Of a stretch of 64,000 bases of DNA, positions 16,965-25,189 are shown in pieces. The stretch spans positions 1 to 64,000 of the forward strand of contig JASLGM010000047.1 in NCBI GenBank assembly GCA_030150045.1, written 5' to 3'. Position numbers and translations under genes: made by a program. Source of the stretch: Taishania sp. (GTDB taxonomy: Bacteria > Bacteroidota > Bacteroidia > Flavobacteriales_D > Crocinitomicaceae). How positions within the stretch are numbered: position 1 is the first letter of the stretch; the number at the start of each line of letters is the position of its first letter. The notes below the pieces were generated by a model, which was not told the DNA's origin, searched no databases, and was given only the letters and a program-made list of their open reading frames with translations.

Positions 16965-18608
16965 ATGGCTATTTCCCCAAAAGAATTAGAATTAAATATG
17001 AATGACGATGATATGCGCTTAAAAATTAGTGCATTGGAGCGTACATTAGCAAAGATCTATGAAGGTGGAGGTCAAAAAAGAATTGACAAATTACACAGTC
17101 AAGGCAAACTGACCGCTCGTGAGAGAATCGACCTTTTATTGGATAAAAACACAGATCGTATTGAGATTGGTGCTTTGGCTGGTTACGAAATGTATCCAGA
17201 GCACGGCGGATGTCCAGCGGCAGGTGTAGTAATCGTTATGGGTTACGTAAAAGGTAAACAATGTTTGGTTGTTGCCAACGATGCTACTGTTAAAGCTGGT
17301 GCTTGGTTCCCAATCACAGGAAAAAAGAATTTAAGAGCGCAGGAAATTGCAATGGAAAACCGTCTTCCTATCATTTACTTGGTGGACAGTGCGGGTGTTT
17401 TCCTTCCAATGCAAGATGAGATTTTCCCAGATAAAGAGCATTTTGGTCGTATTTTTAGAAATAATGCACAAATGTCTTCTATGGGGATTGTCCAAATCGC
17501 TGCCGTAATGGGGTCTTGTGTCGCTGGTGGTGCTTACCTTCCTATTATGTCCGACGAATCTCTTATTGTCAATAAAACAGGGACTATTTTCCTTGCAGGT
17601 AGTTACCTTGTTAAAGCGGCAATTGGTGAAACCATCGACAACGAAACATTGGGAGGAGCACATACGCATACTGCAATTTCAGGAGTTTGTGATTACAATT
17701 CTGAAAACGATGAGGAGTGCATTAAAACCATCCGCGATTTAATGGACAAAATTGGAAAACCAGAAGATGCAGGTTTTGACCGTGCGGAACCATTGGCTCC
17801 AAAATTTGATCCCAAAGATATTTATAGTGTTATGCCTGTATTACGTTCTAAGCCTTACAGCATGCACGAAATGTTGGAGCACTTGGTGGATAACTCAGAA
17901 TACACTGAATACAAAGCCGATTATGGAAAATCTATCGTTTGTGCCTATGCACGCATCGACGGATGGGCAGTTGGAATTGTAGCCAATCAACGTGAACTGA
18001 TTAAAAGTGCAAAAGGTGAAATGCAATTCGGTGGTGTCATCTACACGGATTCTGCAGACAAAGCCGCGCGTTTCATCATGAATTGTAATCAAAAAAATAT
18101 ACCTCTTGTTTTCTTACAGGACGTAACTGGATTTATGGTCGGTTCTAAATCGGAACATGCTGGAATCATCAAAGACGGAGCAAAAATGGTAAATGCCCAA
18201 GCGAACTCTGTTGTTCCGAAGTTTACCATTGTTGTAGGAAACTCGTACGGGGCAGGAAACTATGCCATGTGTGGAAAAGCCTATGACCCTCGATTAATTG
18301 TTGGTTGGCCAACAGCTGAAATTGCTGTAATGGGTGGTGCTGCTGCTGCTAAAACACTTTTACAAATTGAAGTAGCAAGCCTTAAAGCTAGAGGCGAAGA
18401 ACTTACAGCTGAAAGAGAAAAAGAATTGTTTGACGAAATAAAAAATCGTTATGATAAACAAATTTCTCCTTACTACGCCGCAAGCCGTCTTTGGATTGAC
18501 GCAATCATAGATCCAACAGATACGCGCAAATGGATTTCTATGGGAATCAGTGCTGCCAATCATAAAAAAGCAGAAAAACCATATAACGTTGGTGTAATCC
18601 AAACGTGA
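16965..18608 (+). CDS. Acyl-CoA carboxylase, carboxyltransferase (beta) subunit
   Basis: A 547-residue carboxyltransferase of the biotin-dependent acyl-CoA carboxylases, with two crotonase-like halves: N-terminal (TARERIDLLLD, GGCPAAGVV, VDSAGVFLPMQDE, GSCVAGGAYLP) binding acyl-CoA, and C-terminal (FLQDVTGFMVGSKSEHAGI, VGNSYGAGNYAMCG) binding carboxybiotin. The segment PMQDEIFPDKEHFGRIFRN and the length are most like methylcrotonoyl-CoA carboxylase beta (leucine breakdown), though a propionyl-CoA type is possible. The biotin carboxylase subunit is not in the window. The ATG at 16965 (MAISPKELE) is chosen over an in-frame ATG 147 bases upstream that adjoins repeat A2. Confidence 0.9.
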   Translation: MAISPKELELNMNDDDMRLKISALERTLAKIYEGGGQKRIDKLHSQGKLTARERIDLLLDKNTDRIEIGALAGYEMYPEHGGCPAAGVVIVMGYVKGKQCLVVANDATVKAGAWFPITGKKNLRAQEIAMENRLPIIYLVDSAGVFLPMQDEIFPDKEHFGRIFRNNAQMSSMGIVQIAAVMGSCVAGGAYLPIMSDESLIVNKTGTIFLAGSYLVKAAIGETIDNETLGGAHTHTAISGVCDYNSENDEECIKTIRDLMDKIGKPEDAGFDRAEPLAPKFDPKDIYSVMPVLRSKPYSMHEMLEHLVDNSEYTEYKADYGKSIVCAYARIDGWAVGIVANQRELIKSAKGEMQFGGVIYTDSADKAARFIMNCNQKNIPLVFLQDVTGFMVGSKSEHAGIIKDGAKMVNAQANSVVPKFTIVVGNSYGAGNYAMCGKAYDPRLIVGWPTAEIAVMGGAAAAKTLLQIEVASLKARGEELTAEREKELFDEIKNRYDKQISPYYAASRLWIDAIIDPTDTRKWISMGISAANHKKAEKPYNVGVIQT

Positions 18609-18618
18609 TCACTTTACA

Positions 18619-18645
18619 AAGCTGAAAGAAATTTCAGCTTTTTTT
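18619..18645 (+). terminator. Intrinsic terminator after the carboxyltransferase gene
   Basis: AAGCTGAAA pairs with TTTCAGCTT around a GAAA loop, followed by TTTTT. It ends eight bases before the start codon of the next same-strand gene. Confidence 0.85.
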
Positions 18646-18652
18646 GAATTGT

Positions 18653-19099
18653 ATGATGAACCATTGGGAAATAAAATCATTTGAAGCATTAAGTAATTTG
18701 GAACTATTCCGAATGCTGCAATTGCGCACCGACATTTTTGTGGTGGAACAGTCTTGTGCTTATCCAGAATTGGATGAAAGCGATCTTAGTTGTGAACATC
18801 TCTTACTGAAAGTAGATCACAAGATCGTTGGAACAGCACGTATCTTTCCTGTTCAAGATGAAAAATCTAAGATTGGACGCGTGTGCATTCACCCTTCCTA
18901 CAGGGATCAAAAATTAGGCTATCCATTAATGGAAAAAGCCATACAACATATTCAAGAAAAGGGCGGAAAACAAATTGACATTTCCGCTCAAACACATTTA
19001 GCAGCCTTTTATCAAAAACTAGGTTTTAAGTCTACATCAAACAGTTACCTTGAGGATGGTATTCCTCACATTGACATGCGTTTAATTTTAAAACAATAG
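18653..19099 (+). CDS. ElaA-like GNAT-family N-acetyltransferase
   Basis: A 148-residue GNAT protein. The N-terminal LFRMLQLRTDIFVVEQSCAY matches the ElaA subgroup, and IGRVCIHPSYRDQKLGYPLM is the acetyl-CoA pyrophosphate-binding motif (R/Q-x-x-G/A region); the C-terminal AFYQKLGFKS is typical. The acceptor substrate is unknown. Two adjacent ATGs at 18653 and 18656 are possible starts; an upstream TTG is inside the preceding terminator. It is followed one base later by the M13 peptidase gene, so the two are an operon. Confidence 0.87.
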   Translation: MMNHWEIKSFEALSNLELFRMLQLRTDIFVVEQSCAYPELDESDLSCEHLLLKVDHKIVGTARIFPVQDEKSKIGRVCIHPSYRDQKLGYPLMEKAIQHIQEKGGKQIDISAQTHLAAFYQKLGFKSTSNSYLEDGIPHIDMRLILKQ

Positions 19100-19100
19100 A

Positions 19101-21134
19101 ATGAAAAAAACAATCCTTTATCTTACAGGTGTTGCAAGCATTGTTGCTTCCTGCGGAAGTACGCCTATCCTTGACATCAATAAAGAACTGTCTACCATCG
19201 ATACTTCTTACATCGATAGAAACATTGCACCTTCAGAAGATTTCTTTGCCTTTGCAAACGGGAATTGGATAAAGAACAATGAAATTCCATCTTCAGAATC
19301 ACGTTGGGGAAGTTTCAATGAGTTAGAAGAAAAAAATTACCAAAAGCTCACCGAGATCTTGGAAGGTTTTGCGAAAAACAATCCAAAAGAAAAACGCGAC
19401 AAACAATTGGGAGATTTCTATACTTCATTCACCGATTTAGCAACGCGCAACAAATTAGGAGCCTCTCCTATTCAATCGGATTTAAATAAAATAAACGCAT
19501 TAAACACTAAGGATCAGCTGCCTGCCATTACTGCACATTTACATAACGAAGGTGTAGACGTATTATTCGACTTAGCGGTGGGTCAAGATATGATGTCCGT
19601 AGACGACAACATTACCTATGCTGGAGAATCTGGGATTGGGTTACCAAACAGAGATTACTACTTTGATGCAACCAAAGAAGAAATTCGTAAAGAATACGTG
19701 AATTACATAAAAGATATGTTCGTATTGACGGGGCAAGAAGAGAAAACAGCGCTTTCGAACGCCCAAAAAGTATTCAACTTCGAGAAGAAATTAGCTGGTG
19801 CCATGCTTACACCTGCACAACAACGCATTCCTGAGTTAACTTACAACAAAATTACAAAAGTAGAATTTAAGCATTTAGCACCTAAATTTGATATTGATGC
19901 TTACTTGAAAGCCATCGGTTCTCAATCATTTGACACTTTAGTAGTGAGCCACAAACCATTCATTAAACAAATGAACACCATGATAGTGGCCGAACAAATC
20001 GAAACTTGGAAAGCTTACCTTTCTTGGTGTGTGATTAACAACGCGGCAGATCATTTAAGTGAAGCCTTCATGAACCGTCACTTTGCATTCTACGGAACAT
20101 CAATGAGCGGAAAAAAAGAAATGAAGAAAATGAACGAACGTGCCATCGATGAACTGACAAACTTATCCATCGGTGAAATGTTAGGTCATGCTTTCGTAGA
20201 AAAACACTTCTCAGAAGAAGCCAAAAATAGAGTAAATGAAATGGTGGACAACCTTTTGACTGTCTATGCTGAGCGTATTGGAAAATTGACATGGATGTCT
20301 GAAGAAACAAAGAAAGAAGCACTACATAAACTTAATTCTTTCGGTCGTAAACTTGGTTTCCCTGACAAATGGGAAGACTTCAGCTCCATCGCCATTGATT
20401 CTAAAGGATATTATGCCAACTTGATTGCCATTACAAAATTTGATCGCAAGAAAAACTTTGCAGAATTGAACAACAAAGTAGACAAAAGCAAATGGGAAAT
20501 GCCTGCACACATGGTGAATGCTTATTACCATCCTTTAATCAACGAAATTGCTTTCCCTGCTGGAATTATGCAACCACCTTTCTTTGACAATAACGCAGAA
20601 GATGCTGTAAATTACGGTCGCATCGGAATGGTAATTGGCCACGAATTTACACATGGTTTTGATGATATGGGGTCTAAATTTGCAGCTGACGGAAGCTTCA
20701 AAAACTGGTGGTCCGATGCTGATCGTCACAAATTCGAAGAGCGCACCCAAATTTTAGGAAACACATTTAGCACATTCTGTCCGATCAAAGGGCATTGTGT
20801 AAACCCAGATTTAACTATGGGCGAAAACATTGCTGACCTTGGTGGGTTGACAATGGCCTACTACGCTTATGCAAGAACCGATGAGTTTAAACGCAATGAG
20901 GTACGCGCCGGTTTTACACCTGCACAACGTTTCTTTATTGCTTATGCTCAATTGTGGAAAATCAAGTACACAGATGCGGAATTGAAAAAACGTATTGCTA
21001 CCGATCCGCACTCTCCAGGTATGTACCGCGTGAATGGTCCATTGAAAAACTGTCCGGAATTCTTTGAAGCATTCAATATTCCAGCGAATGCAAAGATGAG
21101 AAACAACGAGAAAAACATTGCTAATATCTGGTAA
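19101..21134 (+). CDS. M13-family (neprilysin-like) zinc endopeptidase, lipoprotein
   Basis: A 677-residue M13 metallopeptidase. The signal ends in a lipobox-like VASC, so it is probably a lipoprotein facing the periplasm or surface. The N-terminal M13 domain (FFAFANGNWIKNNEIPSSE) is followed by the catalytic domain with the zinc motif HEFTH (514-518), the third ligand in ENIADLGG (E575), and NAYYHP and the AYAQLWK segment near the C-terminus. Such enzymes cut oligopeptides. Length is normal for the family. It is co-transcribed with the upstream acetyltransferase (one-base gap) and followed by a hairpin terminator. Confidence 0.95.
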   Translation: MKKTILYLTGVASIVASCGSTPILDINKELSTIDTSYIDRNIAPSEDFFAFANGNWIKNNEIPSSESRWGSFNELEEKNYQKLTEILEGFAKNNPKEKRDKQLGDFYTSFTDLATRNKLGASPIQSDLNKINALNTKDQLPAITAHLHNEGVDVLFDLAVGQDMMSVDDNITYAGESGIGLPNRDYYFDATKEEIRKEYVNYIKDMFVLTGQEEKTALSNAQKVFNFEKKLAGAMLTPAQQRIPELTYNKITKVEFKHLAPKFDIDAYLKAIGSQSFDTLVVSHKPFIKQMNTMIVAEQIETWKAYLSWCVINNAADHLSEAFMNRHFAFYGTSMSGKKEMKKMNERAIDELTNLSIGEMLGHAFVEKHFSEEAKNRVNEMVDNLLTVYAERIGKLTWMSEETKKEALHKLNSFGRKLGFPDKWEDFSSIAIDSKGYYANLIAITKFDRKKNFAELNNKVDKSKWEMPAHMVNAYYHPLINEIAFPAGIMQPPFFDNNAEDAVNYGRIGMVIGHEFTHGFDDMGSKFAADGSFKNWWSDADRHKFEERTQILGNTFSTFCPIKGHCVNPDLTMGENIADLGGLTMAYYAYARTDEFKRNEVRAGFTPAQRFFIAYAQLWKIKYTDAELKKRIATDPHSPGMYRVNGPLKNCPEFFEAFNIPANAKMRNNEKNIANIW

Positions 21135-21158
21135 AATCATCCGATTTATAGTAACTAC

Positions 21159-21196
21159 AAAAGCCTTTGTTCTTCGGAGCAGAGGCTTTTTTATTT
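21159..21196 (+). terminator. Intrinsic terminator after the M13 peptidase gene
   Basis: AAAAGCCTTTGTTC pairs with GAGCAGAGGCTTTT (two G-T pairs) around a TTCG loop, then a T-run. Confidence 0.82.
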
Positions 21197-21214
21197 CCAT
21201 TATTATTTTCTTTT

Positions 21215-21326
21215 GGACGCTCCACCCAAGAGTTACTTGGGTGTCAGGCTATTCGTTACTAGTCCTCGTCCCTCCCCAATGCGTTGGGGAAAGACTGTGG
21301 GCTATCCACTACTATCCTTAGCGCGG
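21215..21326 (-). repeat. Dispersed structured repeat family A, copy A3
   Basis: Read on the minus strand: GCGCTAAGGAT at one end and AGCGTCC at the other form a compensated outer helix (GCGCT/AGCGT). First hairpin CTTTCCCCAA/TTGGGGAGGG; second CACCCAAG/CTTGGGTG. The joiners GTGGATAGCCC and AACGAATAGCCTG are conserved. It is followed, in genome coordinates, by B3 in the same orientation. Confidence 0.83.
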
Positions 21327-21440
21327 GGTTTTAGGCATTCACCACTATTTATGGTAATATTTTGCTTGCTATCATTCAAAAAGAAGAAACAAGAATTCTT
21401 ATTTCCAATTGTTTATTTTCATTTCATAAAAAAACGAGAT

Positions 21441-21590
21441 CCCTGCCCGGGCGGAGCGGAAAAGCGAAAGAAATAAAAAAGGAAATGAACGCCAGCTTAC
21501 AACTGCGACCATAGGAAGCTCGTTGTAAACGGCTAGTGAACACTTTTTTCTTGCTTTACTTGTATGCGTAGACCGAAAAGGCAGCCAAAA
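21441..21590 (-). repeat. Dispersed repeat family B, copy B3
   Basis: Read on the minus strand: TTTGGCTGCCTTTTCGGTCTAC at one end and CTTTTCCGCTCCGCCCGGG near the other. The middle stem TTACAAC/GTTGTAA is capped by GAGCTTCCTATGGTCGC, matching the loop of B2 and B5 with a different stem. The CTTTAGT box is eroded. About 115 bases separate it from A3. Confidence 0.72.
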
Positions 21591-21731
21591 TATCTAACAA
21601 ATACTTGGCTAGCGTCTTAAAAAAAACATTTAACTACCGAAAACAGTACTTTTATTACAAAAAAACAACCATTCACACCATTCGCAACACCAAACTGTTG
21701 TCAATGAGACAAAACTAACACAAGCATATTT

Positions 21732-21739
21732 TACCTTTG
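21732..21739 (+). promoter_or_regulatory. -7 promoter box (TACCTTTG) with no gene downstream
   Basis: An exact TAnnTTTG match. The only downstream unit before a terminator is a ~90-base stretch without a convincing gene, so this could be the promoter of a small RNA. Confidence 0.5.
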
Positions 21740-21744
21740 TTAAG

Positions 21745-21836
21745 CACCCCTCTACTACTACTTCTTAGGAAGTTAAAAAACACAAAACTACTAACTATGA
21801 GAGAAAAGCCTGATGTAGTAATATCGGGCTTTTTAG
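21745..21836 (+). ncRNA. Candidate small RNA between -7 box and terminator
   Basis: A stretch of about 90 bases with a TACCTTTG box just upstream and an intrinsic terminator at its 3' end (AAAGCCTGAT/ATCGGGCTTT, then TTAG). It contains no ORF with a family match; a 24-codon frame from 21797 runs through the terminator stem and is not credible. The layout is that of a stand-alone sRNA. I cannot assign it to a known family. Confidence 0.4.
21808..21836 (+). terminator. Intrinsic terminator of the candidate sRNA
   Basis: AAAGCCTGAT pairs with ATCGGGCTTT (one G-T pair) and is followed by a short T-run. Confidence 0.65.
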
Positions 21837-21854
21837 TGCGAATTAGCAAAATAA

Positions 21855-21890
21855 AAAAAGATGAGTTATAACCAACTCATCTTTTTTTTT
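21855..21890. terminator. Bidirectional intrinsic terminator
   Basis: GATGAGTT (21860-21867) pairs with AACTCATC (21874-21881). An A-run precedes it and a T-run follows it, so it can end transcription from both sides; on the minus strand it would end the carB-DUF4834 transcript. Confidence 0.82.
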
Positions 21891-21914
21891 GCTTTCAATT
21901 TTTTGTGTGTTTCC

Positions 21915-22193
21915 TTAATCGTTTTTCACTTCTTCAAAAGAAACATCTTCATAATCGTGCATCTCTTTGGTGGATTTCTTTTTCTCAATATCCGCATGAA
22001 TGGAAACTTTCCCAAAATTCTTGAGTTTATTTTTCCTTTCCTTTTCGATTTTTTCGTTTTCCCTTTTCAGTTCCTTTTGCGCATTTATATCTCTTTTGGC
22101 AACCATCAAAGTTCCTAGAAATCGGAATAAAGCAAATGCTCCTACAATCATGAGGAGCATTTTAAATAAACCTATTATCGTTAAAAAGAACAT
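21915..22193 (-). CDS. DUF4834-type small membrane protein
   Basis: A 92-residue protein with one N-terminal membrane segment (about 3-30) followed by a strongly charged helix (KRENEKIEKERKNKLKNFG). This matches the small Flavobacteriales family DUF4834; its function is unknown. It starts three bases after the carB stop, on the same transcript, and is followed by a bidirectional terminator. The opposite-strand frames over it are not credible. Confidence 0.75.
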   Translation of the reverse strand: MFFLTIIGLFKMLLMIVGAFALFRFLGTLMVAKRDINAQKELKRENEKIEKERKNKLKNFGKVSIHADIEKKKSTKEMHDYEDVSFEEVKND

Positions 22194-22196
22194 TTT

Positions 22197-25013
22197 TTAT
22201 TTTGATAAATGCATGTTTCTTTCCGCGTAAATCTTCATAAAGAAAGGATCTTTAAGGTTTTTAATGAAACGAATGGCTTCACCCGTTGATTTCATTTCTG
22301 GACCTAATTCTTTTTTCACCTCTGGGAATTTCTCATAAGAGAACACAGGTATTTTTATTGCGTATCCTTCTTTGCGTGGATTAAAGTTAAAGTCTTTCAC
22401 TTTTTTCTCACCCAACATTACTTTTGTTGCGTAGTTTACATACGGCTCGTCGTAAGCCTTTGCTATAAAAGGAACCGTTCTTGATGCACGTGGGTTTGCT
22501 TCAATTACGTACACTTTATCGTCTTTAATGGCAAACTGAATATTGATTAATCCAACGGTTTCTAGTGCTACTGCAATTTTCTTAGTAATGTCAACAATTT
22601 GTTGCATCACGAAATCACCCAAGTTATATGGCGGTAATACGGCGTATGAATCTCCGGAGTGAATTCCAGCTGGTTCAATGTGCTGCATGATTCCAATGAT
22701 GTGGACATCTTTACCGTCACAAATAGCATCGGCTTCTGCTTCTAAAGCACCACCTAAGAAGTGATCTAACAAGATTTGGTTCGCTCCCATTTCATTCAGA
22801 ATGTCAACTACGTGTGTTTCCAATTCTTCTTTATTGATCACGATTTTCATTTTCTGTCCACCAAGAACATAAGAAGGTCTAACCAACAATGGGAATCCTA
22901 ATGTTTCAGACAATTGGATCGCTTGCTCTGCGCTTTCCACCACTCCGTATTCAGGGAAAGGAATGTTGTTTTCTTTCAATACTGCTGAAAAACGACCTCT
23001 GTCTTCTGCAAGGTCAAGTGCATCATAAGAAGTTCCGAAAATTTTGATCCCAAAGCGTTCTAATTTTTCAGCTAACTTAAGTGCTGTTTGTCCACCCAAC
23101 TGAACGATTACACCTTCAGGTTTTTCATGTTGAATGATGTCATAAATATGCTCCCAGAATACAGGTTCGAAATACAATTTATCTGCGGTATCAAAATCCG
23201 TTGAAACGGTTTCTGGATTACAGTTAATCATGATTGTTTCGTAGCCACATTCTTTTGCTGCTAAAACTCCGTGAACACAAGAGTAATCAAATTCAATTCC
23301 TTGTCCAATTCGGTTTGGTCCTGAACCAAGAACGATTACTTTTTTGCGATCTGAAACCACCGATTCGTTTTCGTACTCAAATGTAGAATAGTAATATGGT
23401 GTTTGTGCTTCAAATTCAGCTGCACATGTGTCTACCAACTTGTACACACGCTGAATGCCCAAATCGTCGCGCAACTGATGTACTTCTGATTCTAGACATT
23501 TCAATAAATGAGCAACTTGTCTGTCAGCGTATCCTTTTTGTTTTGCTTCGAAAAGCAATTCTTTAGGAATATTTTGCAACGAATATTTTTCAATTTTTCG
23601 TTCCAATTTGATTAAATCTTCAATTTGGCGTAAGAACCAGCTGTCGATTTTCGTTTTTTCTTGAATCGTTTTGAAAGGAATACCTAGTTTAATGGCATCA
23701 TAAATATGGAACAATCTGTCCCAAGATGCATGTCCTAAACTGTGTAATATTTCCGATTGATTGGTCAATTCTTTACCGTCAGCCCCTAAACCATTTCTAT
23801 TAATTTCTAGCGATTGACATGCTTTTTGAAGTGCTTCTTGGAACGAGCGTCCAATTCCCATTACCTCACCAACCGATTTCATTTGTAATCCCAATTCACG
23901 GTTAGCTCCTGGGAATTTATTGAAGTTCCATCTGGGTATTTTTACGATAACGTAATCCAAAGTGGGTTCAAATAACGCTGATGTTGTTTTAGTAATTTGG
24001 TTTTGTAATTCGTCTAAGTGGTAACCAATTGCCAATTTAGATGCAATTTTTGCAATTGGGTATCCTGTTGCTTTAGAAGCTAATGCAGATGATCTTGAAA
24101 CTCTTGGGTTAATTTCAATTGCAATAATATCTTCTTTTTCGTCTGGGGAAACAGCGAACTGTACGTTACAACCACCAGCGAAGTTTCCGATAGAGCGCAT
24201 CATTTTAATGGCCATATCTCTCATACGTTGGAAAGTTGTATCAGAAAGCGTCATTGCTGGCGCTACTGTAATGGAGTCCCCTGTGTGAATACCCATTGGA
24301 TCGAAATTTTCAATCGAACAGATGATAACAACATTATCGTTAGCATCGCGAAGTAACTCCAATTCATATTCTTTCCATCCTAAAAGTGCTTTATCAATCA
24401 TTACCTCATGAATAGGTGACAATTGTAAACCTCTTTCAAGGTGGTTATCAAAATCTGCTGGATCATGAACGATAGATGCTCCTGCTCCACCAAGTGTGTA
24501 AGAAGCACGAATACATAAAGGGAAGCCAAATTCTTGAGCGATTTCTTTTCCTGCTAAGAACGACGTTGCCGTTGCTTGTGGCGCCATTGGTACATCAATG
24601 CTTTCCATTAACAAGCGGAATTCTTCACGATTCTCCGTAATTTCAATTGCTTTAATGTCTACACCGATGATTTCTACACCGTATTTTTCCCAAATCCCTA
24701 GTTCATCACATTGTATCGCTAAGTTCAATGCTGTTTGTCCTCCCATTGTAGGTAGAACGGCATCAATTTTATGCGCTTCAAGTATTTCAATGATACTATC
24801 TGATTCCAAAGGTTTTAAATAAACATTGTCTGCTACGACCTTATCTGTCATGATTGTCGCAGGATTGGAATTGATCAAAGTAACCTCTATTCCCTCTTCT
24901 CTTAAAGATCTTGCGGCTTGGGAGCCAGAATAATCAAATTCACATGCTTGACCGATGACAATGGGACCACTTCCGATGATAAGAATGGATTTTATGGAGT
25001 TGTTTTTTGGCAT
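22197..25013 (-). CDS. carB: Carbamoyl-phosphate synthase large subunit, without the C-terminal regulatory domain
   Basis: A 938-residue CarB that makes carbamoyl phosphate from glutamine-derived ammonia, bicarbonate and two ATP, for pyrimidine and arginine synthesis. Both ATP-grasp halves are present: GSGPIVIGQACEFDYSG and GGAGASIVHDP in the first, GSGPNRIGQGIEFDYSC and SYVLGGQKMKIV in the second, with the oligomerisation domain between. The protein stops about 25 residues after ELGPEMKSTGE, so the ~130-residue MGS-like allosteric domain of E. coli CarB (1073 residues) is absent, as I recall for other Flavobacteriales. carA is not in the window. A TACATTTG -7 box lies 52 bases upstream. Confidence 0.96.
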   Translation of the reverse strand: MPKNNSIKSILIIGSGPIVIGQACEFDYSGSQAARSLREEGIEVTLINSNPATIMTDKVVADNVYLKPLESDSIIEILEAHKIDAVLPTMGGQTALNLAIQCDELGIWEKYGVEIIGVDIKAIEITENREEFRLLMESIDVPMAPQATATSFLAGKEIAQEFGFPLCIRASYTLGGAGASIVHDPADFDNHLERGLQLSPIHEVMIDKALLGWKEYELELLRDANDNVVIICSIENFDPMGIHTGDSITVAPAMTLSDTTFQRMRDMAIKMMRSIGNFAGGCNVQFAVSPDEKEDIIAIEINPRVSRSSALASKATGYPIAKIASKLAIGYHLDELQNQITKTTSALFEPTLDYVIVKIPRWNFNKFPGANRELGLQMKSVGEVMGIGRSFQEALQKACQSLEINRNGLGADGKELTNQSEILHSLGHASWDRLFHIYDAIKLGIPFKTIQEKTKIDSWFLRQIEDLIKLERKIEKYSLQNIPKELLFEAKQKGYADRQVAHLLKCLESEVHQLRDDLGIQRVYKLVDTCAAEFEAQTPYYYSTFEYENESVVSDRKKVIVLGSGPNRIGQGIEFDYSCVHGVLAAKECGYETIMINCNPETVSTDFDTADKLYFEPVFWEHIYDIIQHEKPEGVIVQLGGQTALKLAEKLERFGIKIFGTSYDALDLAEDRGRFSAVLKENNIPFPEYGVVESAEQAIQLSETLGFPLLVRPSYVLGGQKMKIVINKEELETHVVDILNEMGANQILLDHFLGGALEAEADAICDGKDVHIIGIMQHIEPAGIHSGDSYAVLPPYNLGDFVMQQIVDITKKIAVALETVGLINIQFAIKDDKVYVIEANPRASRTVPFIAKAYDEPYVNYATKVMLGEKKVKDFNFNPRKEGYAIKIPVFSYEKFPEVKKELGPEMKSTGEAIRFIKNLKDPFFMKIYAERNMHLSK

Positions 25014-25065
25014 TTTATGCGCTTTAGGAGTTCAATTTATTTGAAATGCTATCTTAAATTGAGCG

Positions 25066-25073
25066 CAAATGTA
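25066..25073 (-). promoter_or_regulatory. -7 promoter box (TACATTTG) of carB
   Basis: An exact TAnnTTTG match on the minus strand, leaving a leader of about 45 bases before the carB ATG. I see no pyrimidine-responsive structure in the leader. Confidence 0.55.
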
Positions 25074-25169
25074 AGTATAAATTACCAAGTACTAAAACGA
25101 TTTCGTAATAGAATTGTATCATTTTTTTCTAATTTTTAAAAAAAGGCGTTTTCAATCCCGATATTACTA

Positions 25170-25177
25170 TAACTTTG
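25170..25177 (+). promoter_or_regulatory. -7 promoter box (TAACTTTG) of the rhomboid-TPR gene
   Basis: An exact TAnnTTTG match 12 bases before the ATG at 25190. Confidence 0.6.
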
Positions 25178-25189
25178 TATTAATAAGAG

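Noticed and set aside
21118..21476. Plus-strand ORFs after the M13 peptidase gene
   Set aside because: They cover a terminator and repeat A3; no family resemblance.
22000..22230. Plus-strand Phe/Ser-rich ORF over the DUF4834 gene
   Set aside because: Opposite-strand shadow of a Lys/Glu-rich helix.
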